Part shown: piece by piece, positions 50,352 to 59,661 of the stretch | How the letters are laid out: every line of letters begins with the position of its first letter | Position numbering within the stretch: position 1 is the stretch's first letter | Source of the DNA: an uncultured Eubacteriales bacterium | Lineage (GTDB): Bacteria; Bacillota; Clostridia; Oscillospirales; CAG-272 | DNA length: 64,000 bases | NCBI GenBank assembly: GCA_900549725.1 | Contig: URPL01000007.1 | Span: 1-64,000 of the forward strand | Direction: 5' to 3' | Position numbers and translations under genes: made by a program | Notes under the pieces: generated by a model | Told to the model about the DNA's origin: nothing | What the model saw: the letters and a program-made list of their open reading frames with translations, nothing else | Databases searched by the model: none

Positions 50352-51767
50352 TTATGCGCCTGCCTGCGCTTTTTTTACAACTGCGACCCTGGAAAAATCA
50401 AAATGCAGATAATAAAGAAGCATTGTCACGGCGCAGCAGAACCACCCCAGCGGATACCCAAGACCGATGTGCAAAAGTTCATTGGAGATATAGTGCGACA
50501 TGGTGAAAAGATAGATCTGCCGAATGCCGATAAAGCAGGTGAGCATGATAATCATCGGGGCGCGGCTGTTGCCCGCTCCCCGCAGAGAGGCGGCAAAGAT
50601 CTGATTGACCGAGCAGCACAAATAAAACGGCGTGATGCCGCGCAAAAGGCGCGTCGCCTGTGCAACGACGGCTGCATCCCGATTGAACACGGACGCCCAA
50701 AACGGAGCAAACAGCATCACGGGCAGAATGATCAAAGCGGTGCAAAACAGCGACATGAAAAAGGCTGTGCGGGTACCGCGCTTTGCGCGGTCGACATTGC
50801 CGCTGCCGAGATTTTGACCCACAAAGGTGGAAACGGAGAGCGCCAGTGACTGCACCGGCAAAAAGATGAATTGGTCGATCTTTGTATAAGAGGTCCATGC
50901 GCCGAGGCAAATTTCCTGTGCGCCGTTTGCGCCGCCGATATAGCTTTGCACAAAAACATTGGAAAGCGCGGTCAGCGCCATTTGCAGTGCCGAGGGGATG
51001 CCGATGCGGATGATTTCCTTTAGCATCTGTGCATCGAAACGGAGCGCCGAGAGCTCTAATTTGACACAGGAAGTTGTGCGAAAAAGGACAAACAAAACCA
51101 TTGCGGCGCTGAGCAGCTGCCCGATGACCGTTGCAAGCGCAACGCCCGCAACGCCCATGGAAAAAACGTTGACAAACAAAAGATCAAGCACGGTATTGGC
51201 AGCGGCGCAGACGATCAGAAACAGCAGCGGCCGCACGGAATCCCCGACGGCGCGCAGAATGCCCGCGCCCATGTTATAAAGCATCAGCCCTCCGACCCCG
51301 GAAAAATATATAATCAGATAGGTTTTTGCATGGGGGTAGACTGCGCCGAGCTCTCCCTCGTTTGCAAGCATCAGCCGCAAAATCCAAGGGGTGAGCAAAA
51401 CACCGAGCAGCGTGAAAGCCACGATCAGACACAGCGTCATCAGCATGGAGGAATGCACGGCTTTTTTGACCCCCGCTGTATCCTTTGCGCCGAAATGCTG
51501 CGAAATGACGACGCCCGCGCCGCTTGCAAGACCGGAAAAAAGCCCGATGAGGATATTGATGATCGGTCCGACGCTTCCGACGGCGGCGTATGCTTCGTTG
51601 ATGCCTGTTTGCCCGATGACCCAGGTATCCACCATATTGTAAAACTGCTGAAACAGGTTGCCGATGAGCAGCGGCAGCGCAAAAAGCAGCAGATTTTTGG
51701 TGATAGAGCCTTTTGTCATATCAAGATCGCGGTTTTTGCGCAGAAATGAAAGTGCCTTTGTTGCCAT
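50352..51767 (-). CDS. MATE-family efflux transporter
   Basis: A 471-residue, twelve-helix transporter. FALPLLIGNLFQQFYNMVDTWVIG is the diagnostic first helix of MATE proteins of the NorM/DinF type, and GIPSALQMALTALSNVFVQSYIG the matching start of the second half. Members export cationic drugs, dyes or metabolites using Na+ or H+ gradients. The start MATKALSFLRKNRDLDMTKGS gives a cytosolic N-terminal extension; an internal ATG 15 codons later is an alternative. Single-gene unit with its own promoter. Confidence 0.92.
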   Translation of the reverse strand: MATKALSFLRKNRDLDMTKGSITKNLLLFALPLLIGNLFQQFYNMVDTWVIGQTGINEAYAAVGSVGPIINILIGLFSGLASGAGVVISQHFGAKDTAGVKKAVHSSMLMTLCLIVAFTLLGVLLTPWILRLMLANEGELGAVYPHAKTYLIIYFSGVGGLMLYNMGAGILRAVGDSVRPLLFLIVCAAANTVLDLLFVNVFSMGVAGVALATVIGQLLSAAMVLFVLFRTTSCVKLELSALRFDAQMLKEIIRIGIPSALQMALTALSNVFVQSYIGGANGAQEICLGAWTSYTKIDQFIFLPVQSLALSVSTFVGQNLGSGNVDRAKRGTRTAFFMSLFCTALIILPVMLFAPFWASVFNRDAAVVAQATRLLRGITPFYLCCSVNQIFAASLRGAGNSRAPMIIMLTCFIGIRQIYLFTMSHYISNELLHIGLGYPLGWFCCAVTMLLYYLHFDFSRVAVVKKAQAGA

Positions 51768-51806
51768 GGCGAAAAGAAAACCGTCCTTTTCCGGAAAATT
51801 GCCTTT

Positions 51807-51835
51807 ATTATAGCATAACTCGCTGAAAATGACAA
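51807..51835 (-). promoter_or_regulatory. Sigma-A promoter for the MATE gene
   Basis: On the minus strand TTGTCA (51835-51830) and TATAAT (51812-51807) have a 17-base spacer, 39 bases before the start. Confidence 0.8.
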
Positions 51836-51868
51836 GATTTTTCCCGCACGGAAAATAGCGTTTTTCTC

Positions 51869-51897
51869 TTGACCTTTCCCTGCAAAAGTGGTATGCT
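51869..51897 (+). promoter_or_regulatory. Sigma-A promoter for the trkA-trkH operon
   Basis: TTGACC (51869-51874) and TATGCT (51892-51897) have a 17-base spacer, 65 bases before the trkA start. The leader contains a small imperfect inverted repeat at 51915-51940. Confidence 0.75.
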
Positions 51898-51962
51898 TTA
51901 TGCTGGATTGATATAGGGATCGATTTTCTGATATCGACCTAAAACATCAAAGGAGAGCTATT

Positions 51963-53321
51963 GTGAAAATCGTGATTGCCGGTATCGGCAAGGTCGGTGC
52001 AAGCCTGACAAGGCAGCTATGCGACGAAGGGAACGATCTGACGCTGATCGATTCGGACGCGGCTGTTTTGGAAGCAACGATGGAGCAGCATGATGTGATG
52101 GCAGTCGTGGGGAATTGCGCAACGCGCACGACTTTGGAGCAGGCGGGCATTGAGGATGCGGACCTTTTGATCGCTTCCAGCGGGGAAGACGAGGTGAACC
52201 TTTTGTGCTGCATGGTGGCGCATGCACTGAACCCGAAGCTTCATACCATTGCCCGCATCCGCAATCCGGAGTATACCGATCAGATCTGGCAGATGCGCGA
52301 TACCTTTGCGCTTTCCCTGACGGTGAATCCGGAGCGGCGCGCTGCGCAGGAGATCGAGCGGCTTTTGAAATACCCCGGCTTCCTTAAGCGCGACAGCTTT
52401 GCAAAGGGGCGTTCGGAAATTGTGGAGCTGCGCATTGAGCGGGATTCGCTGCTTTGCAATGTGCCGCTGAAGGATATGGGGCGGCTTACAAAATGCAAAA
52501 CGCTGGTTTGCGTGGTGTTACGCCACGGAGAAGCCATTGTTCCTTCGGGCGATTTTGTGCTTGCAGAGGGGGATCGCATTTTTGTTACGGCACCTCTGAA
52601 TGAATTGACGGCGCTCTTGCGCAGCCTGAAAATCACAACACGCCGCGTGCGCCGCGTGCTTATCTGCGGCGGAGGCAAGATCGGATATTATCTTGCAGCG
52701 CAGCTCAGCCGTGACGGTGTTGCCGTGCAGCTTTTGGAGCGGGATGAGAAAAAATGTGAGCAGCTTGCTGCGCAGCTTCCGCAGGCGGATGTTGTGTGCG
52801 CGGACGCTGCCAATTTGCAGATTTTGGAGAGCGAGGGCATTGCAAACTGCGATGCATTTGTGATGCTGACGGGGATGGACGAGCTGAATATCATCCTTTC
52901 TCTGTACGGCAAAAATCTCGGTGTGCCGCAGGTGATTGCAAAGCTTTCGCATTTTAACAACAATGCCGTGCTGAACGGACTTTCGCTCGGCAGCATCGTG
53001 TGCCCGGATGAGCTGTGCTGCAGCACGATCGTGCGTTATGTCCGCGCAATGAAAAATCAGGCGGGAGCTGCGCAATCGGTGCATTTTATTGCCGATCGCC
53101 GCGCGGAGGCGGCGGAATTTCGCATTGAAAAAGGAGCACCGCATTGTGAGGAACCCTTAAAGCAGCTCAGGTTGCGCGACAATCTGCTGATCGCCTCCAT
53201 TACGCGGCACGGCAAAACGGTGATCCCGGACGGCGAAAGCTACTTTACCGAGGGCGACAGCGTTGTGGTTGTGACAACGGGAAAAAATGTATTGTATCGC
53301 TTTTCCGATATTTTTGCCTGA
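51963..53321 (+). CDS. trkA: Potassium uptake regulator TrkA
   Basis: A 452-residue cytosolic gating subunit of Trk potassium channels. It has two RCK units, each with a Rossmann nucleotide-binding half and a RCK_C half: KIVIAGIGKVGASLTRQLCDEG at the start, and RVLICGGGKIGYYLAAQLSRDG near residue 230. ATG is absent; the GTG at 51963 lies five bases after AAAGGAGAG. NAD(H)/ATP binding to these domains controls the TrkH pore encoded 19 bases downstream. Confidence 0.94.
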   Translation: MKIVIAGIGKVGASLTRQLCDEGNDLTLIDSDAAVLEATMEQHDVMAVVGNCATRTTLEQAGIEDADLLIASSGEDEVNLLCCMVAHALNPKLHTIARIRNPEYTDQIWQMRDTFALSLTVNPERRAAQEIERLLKYPGFLKRDSFAKGRSEIVELRIERDSLLCNVPLKDMGRLTKCKTLVCVVLRHGEAIVPSGDFVLAEGDRIFVTAPLNELTALLRSLKITTRRVRRVLICGGGKIGYYLAAQLSRDGVAVQLLERDEKKCEQLAAQLPQADVVCADAANLQILESEGIANCDAFVMLTGMDELNIILSLYGKNLGVPQVIAKLSHFNNNAVLNGLSLGSIVCPDELCCSTIVRYVRAMKNQAGAAQSVHFIADRRAEAAEFRIEKGAPHCEEPLKQLRLRDNLLIASITRHGKTVIPDGESYFTEGDSVVVVTTGKNVLYRFSDIFA

Positions 53322-53340
53322 GGTATAAGGAGCGTTTTAC

Positions 53341-54789
53341 ATGAATTATCGCATTATTTTCCGCTTGCTCGGGCAGATTTTGCTGGTGGAGGCAGTTTTT
53401 TTGCTCCCCTCTGCCGGTCTTTGCTTTTTCGATGGACAGGGGAACAGCGCCGCTGCCTTTTTGCTCAGCGCGCTTGCCTGCGCCGTGTGCGGCTCTGTTT
53501 TCTTTCTCATCGGCAGAAAAGCCAACCGTACCTTTTTTGCAAGAGAGGGGTTTGTCTGTGTCGGGCTTTCGTGGATCGTGATGAGCCTGTTCGGTGCGCT
53601 GCCGTTTTTCCTTTCCGGGGAGATTCCCTCCTATCTTGATGCCCTGTTTGAAATCGTTTCCGGGTTCACCACAACCGGTTCCTCAATTTTGCCGAATGTG
53701 GAGGCGCTTTCGCGCGGGGTGCTTTTGTGGCGCTCATTCAGCCATTGGCTGGGCGGCATGGGCGTGCTTGTGTTTCTTTTGGCAATCGCGCCCGGCGAAA
53801 AAGGCGGCTTTTCGCTGCATCTTTTGCGTGCGGAGAGCCCGGGGCCGAATGTCGGCAAGCTGGTGCCGAAAATGAAGCGCACGGCGCTGATTCTCTATTT
53901 GCTTTATATCGTTTTAACCGTCTGCAACCTGATATTTCTTCTGTGCGGCGGCATGCCGTGGTTTGATGCGCTTTGCACCGCGTTCGGCACGGCAGGTACA
54001 GGGGGCTTCGGCATCTGCGCGGACAGCATGGCATCCTACAGCCCGTATCTGCAAACGGTGACCACAGTATTTATGTTCCTGTTCGGCGTGAATTTCACGC
54101 TGTATTATTGGGCGGTGCTGCGGCAATTCCGCAGCATTGCAAAAAACGAGGAAATTCGCCTGTATCTCGGGCTTGCCGTGCTTTCCACGGCTGTGATTGC
54201 ATGGAATATTGCGCCGCAGCTCGGCAGCGTGCGCTCAGCGATTCATCATGCTGCTTTTCAGGTTTCCAGCGTGATGACGACAACGGGTTTTTCCACGGCT
54301 GATTTCAATGCATGGCCCAATCTCTCCAAGACGATTCTGTTGCTTTTGATGATTATCGGTGCATGTGCGGGCAGCACCGGCGGCGGGCTCAAATGCGCCC
54401 GTGTGGTGCTTCTTTGGAAGAACTTCAAGCGCAATATCCGCAAAATTCTGCACCCGCAGAGCGTGAAGCTGGTACGCGCGGACGGCGTTGTTGTGAACGA
54501 AGAGGTCATGAAGGCGACAAATCTTTACCTTGTGACCTATACCGGGATTTTGCTTTTCAGCTGGCTCGTCATTTCCTTCGACGGCTTTGATATCGAAACA
54601 AATCTTTCTGCGGTGTTCTCCTGCTTCAACAACATCGGGCCGGGGCTCGGTGTTGTAGGGCCGATGGGCAATTTTGCGGCCTTCGGTGTGTTATCCAAGC
54701 TTGTTTTGATTTTTGATATGCTTGCGGGGCGGCTTGAGCTGTTCCCGATTTTGGTGCTGCTTGCCCCCTCCACCTGGCGGCGCAGATAA
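53341..54789 (+). CDS. trkH: Trk-type potassium transporter membrane subunit
   Basis: A 482-residue pore subunit with four M1-P-M2 units. EIVSGFTTTGSSILPNVEAL is the first selectivity loop, AFGTAGTGGFGI the second, SSVMTTTGFSTADFNAWP the third, and the SCFNNIGPGLGVVGP loop the fourth. HWLGGMGVLVFLLAIAP is typical of TrkH. It imports K+ under TrkA control. It follows trkA closely and precedes ruvX by 19 bases. Confidence 0.95.
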   Translation: MNYRIIFRLLGQILLVEAVFLLPSAGLCFFDGQGNSAAAFLLSALACAVCGSVFFLIGRKANRTFFAREGFVCVGLSWIVMSLFGALPFFLSGEIPSYLDALFEIVSGFTTTGSSILPNVEALSRGVLLWRSFSHWLGGMGVLVFLLAIAPGEKGGFSLHLLRAESPGPNVGKLVPKMKRTALILYLLYIVLTVCNLIFLLCGGMPWFDALCTAFGTAGTGGFGICADSMASYSPYLQTVTTVFMFLFGVNFTLYYWAVLRQFRSIAKNEEIRLYLGLAVLSTAVIAWNIAPQLGSVRSAIHHAAFQVSSVMTTTGFSTADFNAWPNLSKTILLLLMIIGACAGSTGGGLKCARVVLLWKNFKRNIRKILHPQSVKLVRADGVVVNEEVMKATNLYLVTYTGILLFSWLVISFDGFDIETNLSAVFSCFNNIGPGLGVVGPMGNFAAFGVLSKLVLIFDMLAGRLELFPILVLLAPSTWRRR

Positions 54790-54808
54790 AATGCAAAAGG
54801 AGAAAACC

Positions 54809-55261
54809 ATGGAGAGCGGACGAATTTTGGGTGTGGATCTTGGAGATGCGAGAACAGGGCTTGCCCTGTCCGATCCATCCGGTTTTTTGGCAGGCGGAAT
54901 CGGCATGATTCAAAGCGGCTGGATGGAAGGGGTTGCAAAAGAGGTGGCAAAAACGGCGCAGGAGCGGGGCGCGGTGAGGATTGTTGTCGGCATGCCGGTC
55001 AATATGAACGGAACCCGGGGGCCACGCTGCGAAAAGGTGCAGGCGTTTTGCGCGCTGTTGCGCGGCATGACGGAAATCCCCGTGGAGCTGTTTGATGAGC
55101 GGCTCTCCACCTGCGAGGCACACCGCTTTTTAAGCGAAACGGGGACACGCGGAAAAAAGCGCCGCGGCGTCGTCGACACGCTTTCTGCTCAGATCATTTT
55201 GCAGGATTATCTGGATCGGCAGAAAAAAGAGAGAAAAAAAGAAACGGAGGAAAAGGCGTGA
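54809..55261 (+). CDS. ruvX: Holliday junction resolvase-like protein RuvX/YqgF
   Basis: A 150-residue RNase H-fold protein. ILGVDLGDARTGLALSDPSG is the first catalytic-acid motif, IVVGMPVNMNGTRGP the family loop, PVELFDERLSTCEAHRFL the second acid, and VDTLSAQIILQDYLD the third. Members process pre-16S rRNA and may resolve Holliday junctions. ATG 54809 lies after AAAAGGAGAAAACC; an ATG at 54791 is less well placed. Its stop overlaps the next GTG start (GTGA). Confidence 0.93.
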   Translation: MESGRILGVDLGDARTGLALSDPSGFLAGGIGMIQSGWMEGVAKEVAKTAQERGAVRIVVGMPVNMNGTRGPRCEKVQAFCALLRGMTEIPVELFDERLSTCEAHRFLSETGTRGKKRRGVVDTLSAQIILQDYLDRQKKERKKETEEKA

Positions 55262-56106
55262 ATACGGCACGAAAACCCGTTGCAAGGCAGGGAAGCGACC
55301 CGCTCTTTGAGACACGACATATGCGGCAGATCACGGTTTTGTCGCTCATTGTCATGCTGCTGCTCGGCGCTTTGATTTCCGTCGGCCTCGGCGCTCTGAC
55401 CGCGCACTTTGCAAGCGATGTTGTTCACAAAACCCTGTATGCCGTTTTGAAAACAGTGTGCGGGATTGCGGAGCCGCTGCTCCAATTTTTCGCCTTCGGC
55501 ATTTTGGGATATTCCGTGATGCGCTGGGGCTTTTCCAAAAGCAGCCGCATCTTTTTACTCGTGCTTTGCTGCGTTTTTGTGCAGCAGCTCGGCTCGTTTG
55601 TCTCTCTTTGCGTTTATTACACGCCGAAGATTGCGTTTGAATCGATTTTGCCGAGCCAGTCTCTTGTGCTGCTGCTCAATCTTTGTATTGTTCTTTTGGA
55701 GGTTGGGGTGCAGGCGGCATTTTGTGCGATCTACCGTGCAAAACATACCGATAAGGCCGTGATGTCCGTCGGTATCACAAAGAAAAATGCGTTTTCCCGC
55801 AAAAATCCGCTCTCCCGCGTTTATTTCGTGATGAATCTGTTGGCTGTTTTGTTCAGCTTGATTCCCGCGGTCCTGCAGGCGATTTCGGATTATCGGGAGC
55901 TCGGCTTTTTCCAGAATCTCAGTGAGTTTTTTACATTTATCATGCCGTTTTTATGGATTGTGCTGTTCTTCTTCCTCGGCTATGTCTTTTTGTGCCTGGG
56001 CGGCTATACGGCAACGCGCTGCTTGACGGCGCTGCGCAGGCGGCAAACCGCATCGGGCGCAGCCCCCGGAGAAAAACAGACGCCGGGAGCGGAAAGCGGA
56101 AAGTGA
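55258..56106 (+). CDS. Multi-pass membrane protein, unknown function
   Basis: A 282-residue protein starting at GTG 55258, overlapping the ruvX stop. After a 25-residue basic, soluble start come six or so hydrophobic segments (ITVLSLIVMLLLGALISVGL, IFLLVLCCVFVQQLGSF, FVMNLLAVLFSLIPAVL, FIMPFLWIVLFFFLGYVF), with a basic loop KHTDKAVMSV in the middle and a Gly/Ala-rich tail. No transporter or enzyme motif was recognised. It is expressed with ruvX and probably trkA-trkH. Confidence 0.75.
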   Translation: MNTARKPVARQGSDPLFETRHMRQITVLSLIVMLLLGALISVGLGALTAHFASDVVHKTLYAVLKTVCGIAEPLLQFFAFGILGYSVMRWGFSKSSRIFLLVLCCVFVQQLGSFVSLCVYYTPKIAFESILPSQSLVLLLNLCIVLLEVGVQAAFCAIYRAKHTDKAVMSVGITKKNAFSRKNPLSRVYFVMNLLAVLFSLIPAVLQAISDYRELGFFQNLSEFFTFIMPFLWIVLFFFLGYVFLCLGGYTATRCLTALRRRQTASGAAPGEKQTPGAESGK

Positions 56107-56116
56107 GCAACGGCAT

Positions 56117-56617
56117 ATGGAGTTGAAAGCGGTGCGGCTTTGCCAGGCGCGGGAGGAAGATATTTCCGCCTGCCTTGCAATTTATAATACCTCTATTCAA
56201 AATACAACGATCACCTTTGAAGAGGAACCGCTCTTGATGCCGGCTTTTACGGCGCGCGTGCGCAGAATTACGGAGCAATAACCGTTTTTCCTTGCCAAAA
56301 GCGGTGAAAAGGTGCGCGGCTATGCCTATCTTGACCGCTACAATGAGTGCAGCGCCTATTGCTGCACGGCGGATCTCTACGTTTACCTCGCGCAGGATGC
56401 CCGCGGGCACGGAATCGGTGCGCTCCTTTATAAAGCGATTGAAGAAGCGGGGCGGGCAATGGGGCTGCACAGCATAGTTTCCATTGTTACGGGAGAGAAC
56501 ACGGGCAGCGTGCACTTTCATGAGAAAATGGGATTTTGCCGCGTCGGAAAAATCGCGGAGGAGGGCCCAAGATTCGGGTGCCGCCCGGATATGTTTTTCT
56601 ATCAGAAGCTGCTGTGA
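56117..56617 (+). pseudogene. GNAT acetyltransferase interrupted by one nonsense codon
   Basis: ATG 56117 opens a frame that reads VRLCQAREEDISACLAIYN, stops at TAA 56279-56281, and then continues without frame change to 56617. Restoring the stop to a sense codon yields a 166-residue phosphinothricin-type N-acetyltransferase: LAIYNTSIQNTTITFEEEP, then ITEQ[stop]PFFLAKSGEKVRGYAY, ARGHGIGALLYKAIEEAG (acetyl-CoA loop) and NTGSVHFHEKMGF. Homologues have Tyr before PFF, so a single T/C-to-A change explains the stop. A downstream restart would lack the first beta strand. Other genes here show no sign of TAA recoding. Confidence 0.85.
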
Positions 56618-56675
56618 GATCATGCGCGGCGATATATCCGCTTTGACCGTCGGCGTTTGCAAAGTCATTGTGCAT

Positions 56676-56723
56676 AAAAAGAGAGAACCGCATTTGCCTT
56701 GGGCAGATACGGTTCTCTTTTTT
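56676..56723. terminator. Bidirectional rho-independent terminator
   Basis: AAAAAGAGAGAACCG (56676-56690) pairs with CGGTTCTCTTTTTT (56710-56723), giving a long A/T-flanked stem with a 19-base loop between the GNAT pseudogene (+) and udk (-). Confidence 0.85.
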
Positions 56724-56731
56724 CGGAATAG

Positions 56732-57349
56732 TTACGCGCGGATGTGGTCCTCAATGCGCGTAAAAATCATTTCAAGCGCCACCAGGTTTTTTCCGCCCTC
56801 CGGAATGATCAGATCGGCATTTTTACGGCTGGGCTGCACGTATTGCTCATGCATGGGCTTGACGGTTTCAAGATACTGATTGATCACGCTGTCCAGCGAA
56901 CGCCCGCGGTCGCGCACGTCGCGGCGGATGCGCCGCAAAATGCGGACATCGGCATCCGTATCTACAAAAAGCTTGATATCCATGTGCGAGCAAAGCGCCT
57001 CATCTGCAAAAATCAGAATACCTTCCACAATGATGACCTGCGTCGGCTCAATATGCTCCGTTTTTTCGGAGCGATTGTGCACGGTGTAGTCATAAACGGG
57101 GCAATCAATCGGAATCCCGGCGCGCAAAAGCTTGAGATGCTCGATCAAAAGCTCGGTTTCAAAAGCCTCGGGGCAATCATAGTTGAGCGCTGCCCGCTGC
57201 TCATAGTCAAGATCGGGATGGGCACGGTAATAGTTATCATGGCGGATCACCGTCACATCCTCGCCGAAATGCCGCACGATTTGCTTTGTCAGGGTAGTTT
57301 TTCCGCTGCCGGTGCCCCCGGCAATGCCGATCAGAATAGGGGGATTCAT
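56732..57349 (-). CDS. udk: Uridine kinase
   Basis: A 206-residue kinase that phosphorylates uridine and cytidine in pyrimidine salvage. IGIAGGTGSGKTTLTKQI is the P-loop, VIRHDNYYRAHPDL the nucleoside-binding block, VYDYTVHNRSEKT and VEGILIFADEAL the next conserved stretches, and RIRRDVRDRGRSLDSVINQY the lid. ATG 57349 follows AAAGAAAGGAAAAAAAC. It is the last gene of the nucleoside uptake operon, 29 bases after the phosphorylase. Confidence 0.95.
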   Translation of the reverse strand: MNPPILIGIAGGTGSGKTTLTKQIVRHFGEDVTVIRHDNYYRAHPDLDYEQRAALNYDCPEAFETELLIEHLKLLRAGIPIDCPVYDYTVHNRSEKTEHIEPTQVIIVEGILIFADEALCSHMDIKLFVDTDADVRILRRIRRDVRDRGRSLDSVINQYLETVKPMHEQYVQPSRKNADLIIPEGGKNLVALEMIFTRIEDHIRA

Positions 57350-57378
57350 GTTTTTTTCCTTTCTTGTCTGCCGCTTGG

Positions 57379-58686
57379 TTATTCTGCATGAATGGTTTTG
57401 AAAATCAGGGGAATCGGCTCCGGCGCTTCCTCCGAGAAACGGAGCGCACCGCAAAATTCCGCGGCAGCGTCGTCAAATAATGCGGGATCGTTGGCATACA
57501 GCGTGGCAATCACATCGCCGCTGCGGAGGCAGTCGCCCGTTTTGGCATGCAGCAAAATGCCGGCACCCGGGTCGATACGGTCTTCCTTTTTTGCTCTGCC
57601 CGCACCGAGCAGCACGGAGGAAATTCCGATTTGCTCGGTATTCATATGGCAAAGATAGCCGTCCCGATCACTCAGAATGTCAAAATGATGGGTTGCCTGC
57701 GGCAGGAGCGCGGGGTTTTCCACGGCTTTGCGGTCGCCGCCCTGTGCCTCGATCCATTCGCAGAATTTTGCAAATGCTTTGCCGCTGTCGATTGCGTCCC
57801 TCACAGCTGCCTCTGCTGCCTCGCGCGGCAGCTGCAGGCAGAGCATCGTCATTTCCGTCGCAAGGTCGCAGCACAGCGTGCGCAGATCCTGCGGGCCTTC
57901 TCCGCGCAAAACGGAAATCGCTTCTTTGACCTCAAGCGCGTTCCCGATCGCATTGCCCAGCGGCAGATCCATATCGGTGATGACGGCGGTCATACGGCGC
58001 CCGTTCAGCGTGCCGATGCGCACCATTTCTTTTGCAAGGGTTTCCGCCTGCTGCGGCGTTTTACAAAACGAGCCGCTGCCGCATTTGACATCCAGGACAA
58101 TGGAGTGCGCGCCCGCCGCCAGCTTTTTCGACATGATGCTGGAGACGATGAGGGGAATGGAATTGACTGTCGCCGTAACATCCCGCAGGGCATACAGCTT
58201 TTTATCCGCCGGGGCAAGATTTGCCGTTTGCCCGACCACCGCGACGCCGATGCGCTCCACCTGACTCAGAAAAGCCTCTTCCGAAAGCGCGGTTTTGTAG
58301 CCGGGGATGGATTCCAGCTTATCCACCGTGCCGCCGGTATGACCCAGGCCGCGCCCAGAGACCTTTGCAACCTTGCCGCCCAGCGAGGCGACAATGGGGG
58401 CTAAAATCAGCGTTGTTTTGTCGCCGACACCGCCCGTTGAGTGTTTATCCACGGAGAATGTTCCGAATCGCTCCAGGTTGATGCGGTCGCCCGAGTCTGC
58501 CATGGCATCGGTCAGAACCGCCGTTTCCTCTGCGCTCATGCCGCGGAAGAAAACTGCCATGGCAAATGCAGCCATTTGATAATCCGGGACGGTTCCTGCG
58601 GTATATTCTTTGATCAGCGTGCGGAGCTCTTCCTCCGTCAGCGCTTCGCCGTCCCGCTTTTTTGCAATCAAATCATACATACGCAT
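57379..58686 (-). CDS. pdp: Pyrimidine-nucleoside phosphorylase
   Basis: A 435-residue enzyme that cleaves uridine and thymidine/deoxyuridine with phosphate. FSVDKHSTGGVGDKTTLILAP is the thymidine-phosphorylase family signature (positions about 77-97), LESIPGYKTALSEEAFLSQV and KLAAGAHSIVLDVKCGSGSF are phosphate- and base-binding regions. Bacillus-type Pdp uses both uridine and thymidine; the specificity is not read here. The start follows AAGGAGGAAACGCATC. It works on nucleosides brought in by the ABC importer directly upstream. Confidence 0.94.
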   Translation of the reverse strand: MRMYDLIAKKRDGEALTEEELRTLIKEYTAGTVPDYQMAAFAMAVFFRGMSAEETAVLTDAMADSGDRINLERFGTFSVDKHSTGGVGDKTTLILAPIVASLGGKVAKVSGRGLGHTGGTVDKLESIPGYKTALSEEAFLSQVERIGVAVVGQTANLAPADKKLYALRDVTATVNSIPLIVSSIMSKKLAAGAHSIVLDVKCGSGSFCKTPQQAETLAKEMVRIGTLNGRRMTAVITDMDLPLGNAIGNALEVKEAISVLRGEGPQDLRTLCCDLATEMTMLCLQLPREAAEAAVRDAIDSGKAFAKFCEWIEAQGGDRKAVENPALLPQATHHFDILSDRDGYLCHMNTEQIGISSVLLGAGRAKKEDRIDPGAGILLHAKTGDCLRSGDVIATLYANDPALFDDAAAEFCGALRFSEEAPEPIPLIFKTIHAE

Positions 58687-58716
58687 GATGCGTTTCCTCC
58701 TTTTCCTAAAAAACGA

Positions 58717-59661
58717 TCAGCGTTGTCCTTTGTCGTAAGGAATGCCCTCTGCTTTCGGCGCGCGCGATTTCTTGGAGGCAAAGGCGAGCACGAGCAGGGA
58801 AATTACATACGGCATCATGTTGTAAACGGCGCTGCCGATGTTGAGATCTGCCAAAAACGAAATGCCGGAATAGGTGTTGGAAAGCGCGCGGCACAGCCCG
58901 AAGAGCAGCGCTGCAAGAGCAATGCGCACGGGCTTCCACTGCCCGAAGATCATCACGGCGAGGGAAAGGAAGCCAAAGCCCATAACGCCGCCTTCGAATT
59001 TCCATTCGCTGACCCCGGCGACAATATAGGTGATGCCGCCGAGCCCGCCGAGCGCGCCGGAAATCAGAACGCCCGCATAGCGCATTTTATGCACATTGAT
59101 GCCGACGCTGTCGGCAGCCTGCGGATGTTCGCCGCATGCCATCAGGCGCAGACCGAAGCGGGTCTTATACAGCGTGATATATGCGGCGATCAAAACAACA
59201 AGCGTCAAAACGCAGAACCAGTTGCTCTCAAAAGAGCCGATTTTAAAGACGAGATGCTGCTTTGGCTCAATATAGCGAACCACGGCGCTGCCGGAGTTTC
59301 CGCCGGCATTGATTGCCTTGATAATAACGACCGCAGCGGCGGTTGCCAGCATATTCAGCGCGGTGCCGATGATGGTTTGGTCGGCGCGGAAGCGGATGCA
59401 TGCAACGCCGAGAAACAGGGAATAGAACATTCCAAGGGCAACGGAGGCGACAACGGCAAGCACAAAGTATAAAAAGCCGGGAGCGCTCGGCGCCGCCTCA
59501 TACAGAAACCGCATTGCCAAAGAGCCGCCCATTGCACCAACGACCATGATGCCCTCAAGCCCGAGGTTGATTACGCCGGAGCGCTCGGAAAAGCACCCGC
59601 CAAGGGCGACAAGAATCAAAACGGAGGCATACAGCAGGGTATATTGCAGCAATAATGTCAT
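58717..59661 (-). CDS. Nucleoside ABC transporter permease (second)
   Basis: A 314-residue permease with eight to nine hydrophobic helices of the branched-chain/ribose permease type. ERSGVINLGLEGIMVVGAMGG is the hallmark of the second NupQ/BmpC-like permease, and LMACGEHPQAADSVGINVHKMR the cytosolic coupling loop. The start overlaps the first permease stop by 4 bases. It pairs with the first permease to form the channel. Confidence 0.92.
   Translation of the reverse strand: MTLLLQYTLLYASVLILVALGGCFSERSGVINLGLEGIMVVGAMGGSLAMRFLYEAAPSAPGFLYFVLAVVASVALGMFYSLFLGVACIRFRADQTIIGTALNMLATAAAVVIIKAINAGGNSGSAVVRYIEPKQHLVFKIGSFESNWFCVLTLVVLIAAYITLYKTRFGLRLMACGEHPQAADSVGINVHKMRYAGVLISGALGGLGGITYIVAGVSEWKFEGGVMGFGFLSLAVMIFGQWKPVRIALAALLFGLCRALSNTYSGISFLADLNIGSAVYNMMPYVISLLVLAFASKKSRAPKAEGIPYDKGQR

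Noticed and set aside
51915..51940. Imperfect inverted repeat in the trkA leader, considered as a c-di-AMP riboswitch
   Set aside because: It is far too short for that riboswitch class, has a bulge, and does not cover the ribosome site.
56117..56617. Reassigned stop codon as explanation for the TAA inside the GNAT gene
   Set aside because: TAA serves as an ordinary stop elsewhere in the window (for example, for the acyl carrier protein and ABC ATPase genes), so recoding is not supported.
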